From Nymphaea colorata (lineage: Eukaryota > Streptophyta > Magnoliopsida > Nymphaeales > Nymphaeaceae): a stretch of DNA of 64,000 nt. Position 1 is the stretch's first letter. Every line of letters starts with the position of its first letter. The position numbers were made by a program, and so were the translations under genes. The stretch is taken from positions 19,410,581 through 19,474,580 of the forward strand of contig NC_045147.1 in the NCBI RefSeq assembly GCF_008831285.2, given 5' to 3'. Below, piece after piece: positions 11,151-22,310 of the stretch. The notes beneath the pieces were generated by a model. That model saw only the letters and a list, made by a program, of their open reading frames with translations. It searched no databases and was not told the origin of the DNA.

Positions 11151-12683
11151 TCACTAGGGAAGAAACAGAAATGCAATGTTGGAATCAATATTGAACTTGA
11201 TAAATCATTTAAGAGGAAATTATTGTAATTAAATTCTTATGCAGCTTCTGCAGCCATAGTTATTGCCGCTAAAGCTTCTGCAGTTTCTTCAACCATGTAC
11301 GCAGTAGAGTTCAATAACCCAGTCACCTGAAATCTTTTAAGAGGAAATTAATGTAATTAATTCTTCTGAGAACTTCGTTCGTATGTTATTAAAATAATAT
11401 GCACAACTTCCAAAATCATGGGGAAGCTCAAAGGAAATTTGCCGCACTTATCCATCTCCAATCCACTTTGACGTGGATTAGATTCTTGAATATTACAATC
11501 GATTGCAGATTACAAACTAATATTTTCAACCTGCAGACTGTAGAGCATATTTAGTGTGCAGGCAGACTGTAAAGACTACTTACTGTGTAGCGTTTGCATA
11601 GAAGCAAATGTATTTCAGTACCAGGTTCTCGATCCTGTCTCCGTTGAGTGCCATTGCATGTTTAGGTGAGTACTGGATTTGGCGGGGAGTCCCTGAAATT
11701 CAATTCCATTTTCATTGAAAACTGATTGATTCAGTTTTTCTTTCCATGTTTTACCAGTTCTCCATCACTGTCACGTCTCATGGTATTCTTTTTCTAAACA
11801 GTAGTAGGTCTCAAAAACAAGCTTTGTGAACGCAAATAGTTGTAGGGCGTCCTCAATTGTGTCACATCCTAGTGCATTCTTCTTGTGAACCCTAATAGGT
11901 TTCAAAGAAAGCTTTGGTGAGGGCACCTAGGTGTTTTTTCTTTTCTTTTTTGAGTATTAGGTTTCAAACGAATTCCCAAATCAAAATTACTTGCAATTCC
12001 CAATTTTAACCGTCCGAATTACCATTTTCCTATTCCCGAATCTCAATTCCTGATTTTGACGATTTTCAAAACCAAGCTCACAATTTACAATTGTTTCCAA
12101 TTTAAAGCTCCAATTCCTATCTTTGGAATTCAAAAGAATTTCAAATCAATCTTCAATCATACTTTTTCTGAACTAATTCAAATGTTTTATTATCAAAATC
12201 AAATTCCAAATTTGTTCAAAATTAGCTTCGAAATCTGCACATGAATATGGGAGGAAAATCATCAAATGACTTGTACAAATTGAGTCCAACCACTATAACT
12301 CGCTTTACTTTCGAGGATTTGATACATAAAAAGAAGGATATGGCACAAGGGAGAAGAAGATAAATTGTCCTATTTTGATCATGAACCTCGCTATCCAACA
12401 AGGCCACCAACTACGAGTTACCATGTTGGAAATTTTTAAACATAAAAAAGGATGAGGTGAACCAAACGTCGAGGGGAGAGGAGATGCTTCCATGATTCTT
12501 ATATTATGCCATTTCTTAAACACCAGATGTGCCACCAATTGCATTGATTGAAGTACCATGAAAGCCACACAGAAAAAGAAAAAAAAAACTCCAACCCTTC
12601 ATACTTGTAGAGATCATAGAGCAGAGAACCAGGTTCCTACAATAAGAGATAATTAATAGCCAAAGAAGATTCAGAATTCCTAA
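11150..12683. other. Array spacer, no gene seen
   Basis: AT-rich. About 11335-11630 resembles the block at 6830-7100 (AAGAGGAAATTAATGTAATT, ATCGTGGGGAAGCTCAAA-type sequence). The part from about 12300 to 12680 matches 17910-18160 (GGATATGGCACAAGGGAGAA, CTCGCTATCCAACAAGG), that is, the 3' flanks of copies C and D. About 11990-12240 is a low-complexity AATTCCCAAATC-rich stretch. Confidence 0.5.
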
Positions 12684-14258
12684 TCACCCAGAAAGAACAT
12701 GCCTAAGATACATGGCGTGATCGCTGCTGCTGATTCCCATAGCCAATCTAAGCTCAGTTAACAATGCTGCCTTTTTCCAAGTAAGCTCACCGTCCTGGGA
12801 CAAAAAACGCAGCACAACAAGATATGCTTTCTCCTTCTCCTCAGTACTCTGACAACCGTCCGAACCCAACTGCAGAAAAGCGATCTTGTCAAAAGCAATA
12901 TTGAACTAGAATTCAACATATAACAACTACATTTAGTGAATAGGACGTCGATTCGGGCGATCAATTGTACATTCAGTTTTGAAAAGAAAACATTTGAAAC
13001 TTTATTTGAATTAAGCATCTCAGTATGACACTATGGATTCAAAACTACTTAGACAATTATGTCCTGGTATTATCAAAATGGGCTTTAAATCGTAGATTAT
13101 TTGGAAAAATTTACATACTTAATCCTTTATTGACATTTCGTATATCGTCTACTTTTTTTTCCCGCAATTTTTATATATTTCTGAATATTAACACCTAAAT
13201 CGATTGAGTCAGCCGTTCGACAGAATCGATGCACGACGGCACAACAATTTCAGGCCCCTCGGCTAACATCGGAACAACCCTTGCGCTATTTGAATTGAAA
13301 ACAGTTTCCACTTCGGAAAAGGAAGACCACAAAGTCGGGTTCCTTTCTCATTTTAAATAAGGAGGTGCCGCTTATGGTTAGGTTAGCGATCATAGATTCA
13401 AATTCTGAGCGTCGACTAGAAAACAGTAGCTTACTTTGGTAGGAGCTGCAGCGCCGCCCTGATCTCCTGTGGTTTCCTCCTTCGAGTCATCAGGGTACGT
13501 CATGTAACCGACCACCTTTTGAACCGTAATATCGACCTCAACCACACACGTGTCGTCGACAAAATACCCTTTCTCCAGGCAGCGTAGAGTTCTCAAATTA
13601 ATGAAATCCTGACTACCGTCAGTGCCAAATTCATACTGTTGAGCTGTAAAGGAACGCCACATATCTGTTAAGCAACAAGGGAAATGAGAAAAGAGAAAAC
13701 TACGACACGAAGGTTCGGATAAGAACTTTTCTTGGGACTGCTTTCACAGCAATAATTGGCTTGATTAAACACGCAGTTAATCAAACTGCAAGATGCAGTA
13801 AAAATCAGATTAAACAACTGCCAGGGGAACAGAGGAGATCTGTTTAGACATTTAGGCATACTCTTTTTGGCGCACTCCATGCCCTTTTGATCGACAACGG
13901 CCAAGGAAAATTCTGCGTCGACGGACCATTGACCGGGCTGGGTTTGGGAGTCCCCGATACACAGGAACAGATCAAGGAAAACATCACCGCAGACGCAACG
14001 GTGGTCAGCCATCAACTTCCTGCAAACTCAGCGGAACTTTATGGAAAGTGAGGAAAGGGCGACTTGAGGAAGAAGGAGATGATGAGGTTGATGATGATGA
14101 TGAAGCGAGTAATTGAGATCATACCACTTACAGCCGCCAATTACAAAAACTTCGGAGTAGTGTTTTCTTCCTTTCCTTAAATTGGAAAAGTTGCCGATCT
14201 TCCAAGTGCACCCCGTCGAAAGTAGCTCACCAGTCGGCCGTGTCTCCGACGTGTTCAT
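12684..14258 (-). CDS. MATH-ENT protein, array copy C, intact short form, 235 aa
   Basis: Four exons: 14125-14258 (ATG at 14258), 13862-14019, 13435-13664 and 12684-12869 (stop at 12684-12686). GT-AG borders throughout and a single open frame of 708 bases. MATH domain about residues 18-150: CTWKIGNFSNL, SEVFVIGGCKW, LDLFLCIGDSQ, QWSVDAEFSLAVVDQ, CVVEVDITVQKVVGYMTYPD. The ENT exon has almost no linker (LGSDGCQSTEEKEK) and then a canonical ENT domain, about 189-235: AYLVVLRFLSQDGELTWKKA, ALLTELRLAMGISSSDH. This ENT is clearly closer to EMSY-LIKE ENT domains than those of copies A, B and E, while the MATH part is close to A. The exon 4 acceptor (CTTTTCTGCAG) is strong. Function unknown. Confidence 0.82.
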
Positions 14259-14830
14259 GGCTTGCGGGTGAAAGCCTTAGCACAGATACGTAAGCAATTA
14301 AGCAAATGGTTGCAGATGAACTCACAATTGGCTCCACCAGTACATTTGGCGGAACCCTTTGGAAACAAGTTCTTATTCGTACTGGATCCGCTTCTTATAG
14401 TTTATACAAACTTTAGGAGAGGTGGAGTTCAATGACCACTCACCAAGTCCAAGGCATCACAAATTTTTAAGAATCTCTTGCGAAATTATATTCCCAACCC
14501 ACTCTTTTAAGTTTTCCAAATATCAAGGATTCCATTTTTTTTGGGAAGCTAGAAGGACTTGTGTACTAAAAAGTACAATGAGAGAATGTTTGAATGCTAC
14601 TGCAAAACTAACTTCATTCATCTGGTTAGAGAGTGGTATACAAAACTTTGTGTTTGGCAACTTTCAGTATCAGATGTCAGAACACCTATTTCTATGCACT
14701 TTCACAAGTTTTCAAAACATATGCGGCGGATCGGTATCTGATACAGTTCGTAAAATTTCACACAGAATGTACAACGCAAGCGTATTTGCCCTCGACACTT
14801 TGACCTCTCTCTATCTATCTCGCTGAAGAG
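14259..14830. repeat. Shared upstream region of array genes (copy C)
   Basis: Counterpart of 5963-6530, upstream of copy C, with the same landmarks (GGTGGAGTTCAATGACC, CCCAACCCACTCTTTTAAG, AGTATCAGATGTCAGAACAC). It presumably contains the promoter. No TATA box is obvious. Confidence 0.5.
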
Positions 14831-14890
14831 TTGGATACAAAACTCTGCGCTTGGCAACGTATGACCTTCAACGGGAAGTCCAAAGCAACC

Positions 14891-15036
14891 CATTTCCCTG
14901 AAATCAGACTCTTCAATTCCCTCGCATGATCGCTGTTGCTGATTCCCAAAGCGTCGCTCAGCTCACGCCTTTCGTATGAAGAGATTGAAGGACATAGTGG
15001 TAGGCCTTCCTGTTACAATCTCAATGAGAACCGTCC
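14891..15036 (-). pseudogene. Broken ENT exon with a 31-base deletion
   Basis: The minus strand reads HYVLQSLHTKG and then shifts frame. Compared with 6611-6814, 31 bases are missing between CTCAGCTCAC and GCCTTTCG (junction at about 14966). After the gap the DNA still matches the ISNSDH end of the domain, but out of frame. The same deletion is present at 21075-21220, so these two loci descend from one deleted ancestor. Confidence 0.75.
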
Positions 15037-16110
15037 AATCACTGCTACACTTCATGAGCAATTATGTCCAATACGTCAGAAATTTTTTAAGAGGAAATTA
15101 ATGTAATTGATTCTTATGCAAACGCAGTTTTAAATTTCTTAAGGTTACAAAGTATCATGCACAACTTCCAAGATCGTGGGGAAGCTCAAACGAAAATTGC
15201 CGCACTTATCTATCGCCAATCCACTTTGCTTTGGACCCGAATCTTTCAATGCGATAAATGCAGATTACGAATTAGTATTTTTAAATGTAGAATATAAAGC
15301 CTACTTACTGTGTAAACTGTAACGTTTTCAAAGAAGCAAATATATTCAAGCACCTAGTTGGCCAGTTCTACTGAATTTGGTGGGAAAACACTAAAATCCA
15401 AATTCCATTTTTATTGAAACTTCATTGATTCAGTTTTTCTTTCCATGTTATCCGATATGAACAATTCAGAAGCATCATTAATTTATTATCTGTTCCACCT
15501 GATTCATTAAAATTCAAAACGGAAAACATGTTTGAACAGCTTGGTATTGGTCTTATCCTTTAGTTTTAGTGATATCCATCCATAATTTCTCTAGGAACCC
15601 CAAGAAAACAAGTTTCCCTTGGCAATCATCTTGTCTTGGAAGGGAATCAAAAAATGGTGATACCATCTGATCGACTTTGCCCGTTTCTCTGTTTCCTTCA
15701 GGAAGAAGGTACCCCAGTTCCCTCCGTCAAGAAAGTCTAATGAAATGACGAAGTTCAGTGGCGAAAGTTTTCCATTATCACAGTCATCTACTATTGTAAG
15801 CAGAACAAACATGGTACCCGCTTCTCTCATACTATTACAGTATCGGCTTGGCTCTTGGTGGTGGCATGCGCTTAAACCCCTCTCCATCGCTTTTTCTTGC
15901 TCTCTTTCTCTCTTGATGTATTTTTGTTTCTTCTGTACTGTGCTGATTACTTGGAACAGCTTGTCACCACTTTTTTGATAATTGTACTACCATTTTTGAC
16001 TCCTCATGTCAGTACAGTATAATAAAAAAATGCCAGTGCGCAGGAAAGAGCATGATTTTTCTCTTTCAGTCTGTGCTTATGTTCATGGGGTTGTAGTGTC
16101 GCATAGAGAA
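15036..16110. repeat. Array spacer repeats, partner of 21220-22310
   Basis: 15036-15510 matches 6820-7240 and 21290-21670 (CATGCACAACTTCCAAGATC, GAAGCAAATATATTCAAG). 15560-16110 matches 3180-3520 and 21720-22310 (CCATAATTTCTCTAGGAACC, AGAACAAACATGG, CAGTATAATAAAAAA). Blocks are in the same order as in the 21-22 kb copy. No gene seen. Confidence 0.6.
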
Positions 16111-16119
16111 TTCATTTCC

Positions 16120-18161
16120 AATCTTGTGCTTACGTGATCCTGTTTGATTGCTAATTAATCGATTCATTTTCTCGTTCTAAGTTTGGCCACTCATATTCAG
16201 ATACTTATCAGACATGAACAGTTCAGGAACATCATCTGTTTCACCTCCTTCATTAAATTGAGAATGGAAAACCTGCTTGCAAACATCCCAACTTAGATCC
16301 CCTCTCAAGTTGGATCATATGTCCCGTTGGATTCATCTGCTGTTAATTCCCACAATTGAGTTCTTTTCAGTGCATCAGGAGTTGGATCCACGGTCTGATC
16401 TACAAGTGGATGATGCTCCGGTGCGCGATTTGGGACGGGACTGACCACCTTACTGTAGGGGGCGCCAAGTCCTCAAGTCACTTCACCGGAAAAAAGAAGC
16501 CCTATTCTTTTCCGGTGAAACAGAGGGCTTCGTAACCTCCATGCAGCCTAGGGAGATATATAAAATGAAAAGTTTAGTTGCTGAAGTTTTCTATTAGGCC
16601 ATCTGCCATCTGCTAATGTATATTCTAAATGTCAATATGGGATACCAATTTTTCTCACGCCACAGTATATTAAAAATGCCAACGTAGAGGAAGCTAAATG
16701 GTCTGTTTCAATCTGTGCCTCTGCGACCATCTTTGTTCTTCTGGTTAAAATGTGTGATAGAGAATTGTATTTGGCGTAGTTAGTTTGTCTATCAAGTGGC
16801 AGACAACTAATAGTGTGCACTCCCGGAAATCCGACGCAGTCCTATTGATAAAGGGTGGATAAAATTTACAGTTTTTGGCAAGGCAGACCAGCAACGTTGG
16901 TTTTCCCAGACACAGCTAACATATTTGCCATTGCGCCGGATACCCATTGATAAAGAGTCCATAAAACTTAAACAGATTTTGGACGGAAGACTTGCCCTGT
17001 AATTCCTGCACCCCCATTTAACATATTAGCCGTCGGAAAACGTAACTCACTCGCTTCTCTCTCCTTCTCCCCGATTCACACGGTATGAAAACGATTCGCA
17101 GCTGACGAATATCAACTGAAAGTCCAACTGGGAAAAGCAGTTGCTCTCCAGCAGTGGAATGGGCAAAGGAGAGACAGTCCATTACACAGTCCATAAGGAG
17201 AGAATGTCTTCGAGCTTCTTACTGTAGAGCTAACTTCGTTCATCTGGTTACCAAGTCGGATACAAAACTGTGTTTGCCAACGTACCGCCCAGAATCAGAT
17301 GTCAGAACCCTATTTCTATGCACTTCAGAAGTTTCCATAGGATATGTGGCGGTTGCTCAGATCAGCCAACGAATCGCGTGAGTTCCAAGCGATTTGAGAA
17401 CCTCGGGCTTCAATGTCACCAGATAAAATAATGAAACAGAACAGGCTCATAAACGCAATGTTATAAAAAATCAACAGTGAAATACGATCGGCACAGGTAT
17501 ACCCAATATATTTCTGTGAATATTCCGCTCCAGCCATTCAGCTGAATAGGTAAGAACAGATAAGAAATCTTTAAATTATTCAACTTATAAGTGAATGAAA
17601 AACATGATAATTTGAAATAGTTTAGAATTGCCCGAGCGAGGTTTAGACTTGAGAGTCTCAAATCAGCCAGCGAATCGATCCTTTATATATTCCACTGGCG
17701 GAGCCACATGCGAAAGCCCAAAAGTTTTTATATTTTTACATTGTCATCTTTGATATTTACTATTCTAATGTATATAAATTCTCCTTCAAATCCGACCAAT
17801 TCTTCTGGCTTTGACATGACGGGGAACATCGACAGGAAAAAAACAAATCCTACATTGGCCAACTCAAGATCAAAACACTCCCAAACTGAGTTCCAACTAC
17901 TGTAACCCACTTTACTTTCTAAGATTTGAAACATAAAAAGATGGATATGGCACAAGGGAGAAGAAGAGTAAGTGTCCTATTTTGTTCATGAGCCTCGCTA
18001 TCCAACAAGGTCACCAACTACGATATGCCACCAACTGCATTGATAGATACCATGAAATCCACAAAAAAAATCTCCAATCTTTCATACATGTAGAGATCAT
18101 AGAGCGGAAAACCAGGTCCCCAAAAAAAGAGATAATTACTAGCCAAGAACGTTCAGAATTC
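16120..18161. other. Array spacer, diverged repeats, no gene seen
   Basis: 16140-17050 is a diverged copy of 10700-11150 and 20150-20590 (GATTGCTAATTAATAGATTC-like, AGAGAATTGTATT, GTGTGCACTC). 17040-17380 resembles 20590-20860 (CATTACACAGTCCA, AACTTCGTTCATCTGGTTA). 17910-18161 is the 3' flank of copy D and matches 12300-12683. About 17390-17900 is AT-rich and looks unique. No supported exon. Confidence 0.5.
16482..16519. repeat. Perfect 12-bp inverted repeat (hairpin)
   Basis: TTCACCGGAAAA at 16482-16493 and its exact reverse complement TTTTCCGGTGAA at 16508-16519, separated by 14 bases. It sits in a GC-richer block (16385-16560) that has no counterpart in the other array repeats. It may be part of an inserted element or a structured transcript end. 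No function can be assigned. Confidence 0.6.
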
Positions 18162-19696
18162 CTAATCCCCCAGAAAGAGCATGCTTAAGATAGCATGATC
18201 GCTAGTGCTGATTCCCAGAACCTCTCTAAGCTCGGTCAGCAATGCTTCCTTTTTCCAAGTAAGCTGAGCTTCCTGGTACAAACACCGCAGCACAATAAGA
18301 TATGCATTCTTCTTCTCCTCAGTACTCTGACAACCGTCAGAACCCAACTGCAGAAAAGCGATCTTGTCAAAAGCAATATTGAACTAGAATTGAACATTTA
18401 ACGACTACATTTAGTGAATAGGACGTCGAATCGGGCTATCAATTATACATTCAGTTTTGAAAAAAAACATTTGAAACTTTATTTGAACTAATCATCTCAA
18501 TCTGACTCCATGGATTCAATATGGATTCAAAACAACTTAGACAATTATAACCAGGTGTTACCAAAATGGGCTTTCAATCATTAAATAATTTTGCAAATTT
18601 AACTAATTTCCTCCTTGTTTACATTTCGTATATCGTATACCTATTTTTTCCCGATTTTTTACATATTTTTGACGATTCACACCTAAATCGATTGAATCAG
18701 CAGTTTGACAGAATCGATGCACAACGGCACAACAATTTCAGACCCTTCACCTAATATCAGAACAACGCTTGTGCTATTTGAATTGAAAACAGCTTCAGCT
18801 GCGGAGAAGGAAGATCACAATGTCGGGTTCTATTCTCATCTTAAATCAGGCGGTGCCTCTCATGGTTAGGTTGGCGTTCTTAGTTTCAAATCCTGAGCAC
18901 CGACTCAAAAAAAGTAGCTTACTGGCGTAGGAGCTGCATAGACGGCCTGCGCTCCGGTGGCTTCCTCCTTCGAGTCATCAGGGAACGTCATGTAACCGAC
19001 TACCTTTCGAACCGTGATACCGACCTCAACCACACACGTATCGTTGACAAGATACTCTTTCTCCGGGCAGTGTAGACTTCCGAAACAAATGAAAGCTGGA
19101 AGACCGCATTGATCTCTTTGAGCTGTAAAGGAATGCTCCATATCTGATAAACAGCAAGAAGGGAAATGAGAAGAGGAAACTACGACACGAAAGTTCGGAT
19201 AAAAAAATTTCTTTGTTTAGCTTTCACAGCAATAATTGGCTTGATTAAACGCGCCATTAAGAGATCAGTTTTAGACATTTAGGCATACTCTTTTTTGCAC
19301 TCTCACTTGCTTTTTTGATCGACAACGGCCAAGGAAAATTCAGCGTCGACGGACCATTGACCATGCTGGGTTGGAGAATCCGCGATACACAAGTACAGAC
19401 CAAGATAACCTGAAGTTACAGTGTTGGAGTCCCAGCGATAGGGGGCAGCCATTAACTTCCTGCAAACTCAGCGGAATTTTATGGAACACTAATAAAAGGA
19501 CGACTTTAGGGCGATGGAGATGATGAGGTTGACGGTGATGATGAAGCGAGTTGGAGAGACTATACCATTTACAGCCGGCAATCACAAAAACTTTGGAGTA
19601 GTATTTTCCGGTCGATAAATTGGAAAAGTTGCCGATCTTCCAAGTGCACCTCGTCGAAAGTAGCTCGCCAATCGGCCGTATCCCCGACGTGTACAT
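18162..19696 (-). pseudogene. MATH-ENT gene, array copy D, frameshifted
   Basis: Exons at 19566-19696 (ATG at 19696), 19289-19459, 18923-19143 and 18162-18347 keep GT-AG borders. Exon 2 carries one extra base: where B has AGCAAGGAGAGT, D reads AGCAAGTGAGAGT, creating TGA after about 95 residues. The summed exon length (709) is one over a multiple of three, which agrees. The ENT exon (AYLIVLRCLYQEAQLTWKKE, ALLTELREVLGISTSDH) is otherwise C-like, but a 4-base loss just after the DH changes the last residues to AILSMLFLGD. Exon 3 is open (EHSFTAQ, CVVEVGITVRKVVGYMTFPD). Predicted product: a truncated MATH domain without ENT. Probably a recent pseudogene. Confidence 0.75.
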
Positions 19697-20010
19697 GGCT
19701 TGCAGGTGAAAGCCTTAGGAGAGATACGTAAGCAATTAAGCAAATGGTTGCCAGATGAACTCACAATTGGCTCCACCAGGACATTTCGCGGAACCCGTTG
19801 AAAACAAGTTCTTATTCGTACTGGAACTGCTTCTAGCTATGCGGAAGCCTTTATAGTTTATACAAAGTTTAGGAGGGGTGGAGTTCAATGACCACTCACC
19901 AAGTCCAAGGCATCACAAATTTTAAAGAATCTCTTGCGAAATTATATTCCCAACCCACTCTTTTAAGTTTTCCAAATATCAAGGATTCCATTTTTTTTGG
20001 GAAGCTATAA
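19697..20010. repeat. Shared upstream region of array genes (copy D)
   Basis: Counterpart of 5963-6290 and 10268-10590. It is closest to the B copy, sharing GGAGGGGTGGAGTTC and the following AAGCTATAACGACTTCTG where A and C read AAGCTAGAAGGAC. No TATA box seen. Confidence 0.5.
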
Positions 20011-20590
20011 CGACTTCTGTACTCAAGTGTAAGGCGTTTTCATTGAAGGAAAGGTAATTAGGTACCTGAGTTGAAGTATTAGATCCTATCTCTGTCAAAT
20101 ACCATTGCATGTTCAGATGGATATTCATATTACATTTGATAAGAAAAACCCTAAATCGTGATTCCAGTTCGATTGCTAATTAATAGATTCATTTTCTCGT
20201 TCTAAGTTTGGCCACTCATATTCAGATAGTAATCAGACTATATTAAAATTTAAAATTGCTAATGTACAGGAATTCTGGTTAAAACGTATGATTGAGAATC
20301 GTATTTGCCGTAGTTCGTATCTCAAGTGGCAGATCACTAATGGTGTGCACTCGCGGAATTCCGACACATGCTTACTCATAAAGAGTGGAGGAGATTTACA
20401 GTTTTTAGAAAGACAGACCACCATTATCAGCATGGTGGTTTCCCTGGACACGGTCAACATTGTTTGCCATTCCCCGGTTTCTATCGGTGAAGAGTAGATA
20501 ATTTTTTCACAGATTTTAGAAGGAAGACCTGGCCTGTAATTTTCCAGGACACCCATTAAGATATTTGCCGTCGAAAAACGTAGTCACTAG
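20010..20590. repeat. Array segmental duplication, partner of 10590-11150
   Basis: About 560 bases, near-identical to the segment upstream of copy B. Both copies keep overlapping open frames on the two strands (about 70 codons plus, about 100 codons minus), but nothing in them resembles a known family and the relic at 16.2-17.0 kb is broken. Confidence 0.65.
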
Positions 20591-21074
20591 CACCTCTCTC
20601 CCTCTCTATCTCCGATTTACACGGTATGGAAATGAATCACGGGTGACGAATGTCAACTGCAAATCAAACTGGCAGAACTAGATGCTCTGTAGCAGTAAAG
20701 TGGCAAAGAGAGAAAGTCCATTACACAGTCCACTAAAAAGTACAAGCCGAGAATGTTTGTATGCTACTACAAAGCTAACTTCGTTCATCTGGTTATAGAG
20801 TGGGATATAAAACTCTGTGTTTGGCAACGTACCGCCCAGTATCAGATGTCAGAACAGCTATTTCTATATTTCTATGCACTTTTACAAGTTTTCAAAACAT
20901 AAGCGGCGGATCGGTATCTGATACAGTTCATAAAATTTTACACAGAATTTACAACGCAAACGTATTTGCCCTCGACACTTTGACCTCTCTCTATCTATCT
21001 CGCTGAAGAGTTGGATACAAAACTCTGCGTTTGGCAACGTATGTATGACCTTCAACGGGAAGTCCAAAGCAACC

Positions 21075-21220
21075 TGTTTCACTGAAATCAGACTCTTCAA
21101 TTCCCTCGCATGATCGCCGTTGCTGATTCCCAAAGCGTCGCTCAGCTCACGCCTTTCGTATAAAGAGATTGAAGAACATAGTGGTAGGCCTTCCTCCCGT
21201 TACAATCTCTCGGAGAACCA
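21075..21220 (-). pseudogene. Broken ENT exon, second copy of the deleted form
   Basis: It matches 14891-15036, with the same CTCAGCTCAC/GCCTTTCG junction in place of the 31 bases found at 6611-6814. The domain is out of frame. The flanks on both sides also match the 14.7-16.1 kb block. Confidence 0.75.
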
Positions 21221-22310
21221 TCCAATCATAGCTACTCCTCATGAGCATTTATGTGGTCGGCTCTAGCCGCTGTAGAGCTCAATCACCTGTCACATGTCCA
21301 ATACATCAGAAATTTATTAAGAGGAAATTAATGTAATTAATTCTTATGCAAAGGCAGTTTTTAATTTCTTATGGTTCCAAAGTATCATACTCAACTTCCA
21401 AGATCGTGGGGAAGCTCAAACGAAAATTGCCGCATTGCAGATTACGAATTAGTATTTTTAAATGTAGACTGTAGAGACCACTTACTGTATAGCGTTTTCA
21501 AAGAAGCAAATATATTCAAGTACCTAATTCTCTACTGAATTTTGTGGGAAAACCCTAAAATCCAAATTCCATCTTTATTGAAAACTCATTGATTCAGTTT
21601 TTCTTTCCCTGTTACTTATCCGATATGAACAATTTAGAAGCATCATCATCTGTTCCACCTGATTCATTAAAATTTAAAACGGAAAAGTTGTTTGAACAGA
21701 TTTGTATTGGTCTTATTCTTTAGTTTTAGTGATATCCATCTATAATTTCTCTAGGAACCGCAAGAAAACAAGTTTCCTTAGGCAATCATCCTGTCTTGAA
21801 AGGGAATAAAAAAAGGGTGATGCCATCTGATCGACTTTGCTTGTTTCTGTGTTTCCTTCAGGAAGAAGGTACCCCGGCTCCCTCCGTCAAGAAAGTCTAA
21901 TGAAATGAGCAAGTTCGGTGGCAAAAGTTTTCTAATATCAAAAGTTTTTCCATTATGACAGTCATTTACTATTGTAAGCAGAACAAACATGGGTAGCATC
22001 TTCTCTCATACTGTTACAGTATCCACTTGGGCTCTTGGTCGTGGCATGCGCTTAAACCCCTCTCCATCTCTTTTCCTTGCTCTCTTTCTCTCTTGATGAA
22101 TTTTGTTTCGGCCTTTTGTTTCTTGTTTAATGTGCTGATTACTGGAACAGCTTGTCACCACTTTTTTGATAATTGTACCAACATTGTTTACTCCTCATGC
22201 CAGTACAGTATAATAAAAAAAATGGCAGTGCGCAAGAAAGGGCATGATTTTTCTCTTCAGTCTGTGCTTATGTTCATGGGGTTGTAGTGTCTAGTAAAAA
22301 ATTCTGTGTT
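21220..22310. repeat. Array spacer repeats, partner of 15036-16110
   Basis: Same block order as 15036-16110: the fragment flank, then the CCATCTATAATTTCTCTAGG block, then the CAGTATAATAAAAAA block. It ends near 22310, which is the right-hand limit of the homogenised array. No gene seen. Confidence 0.6.
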
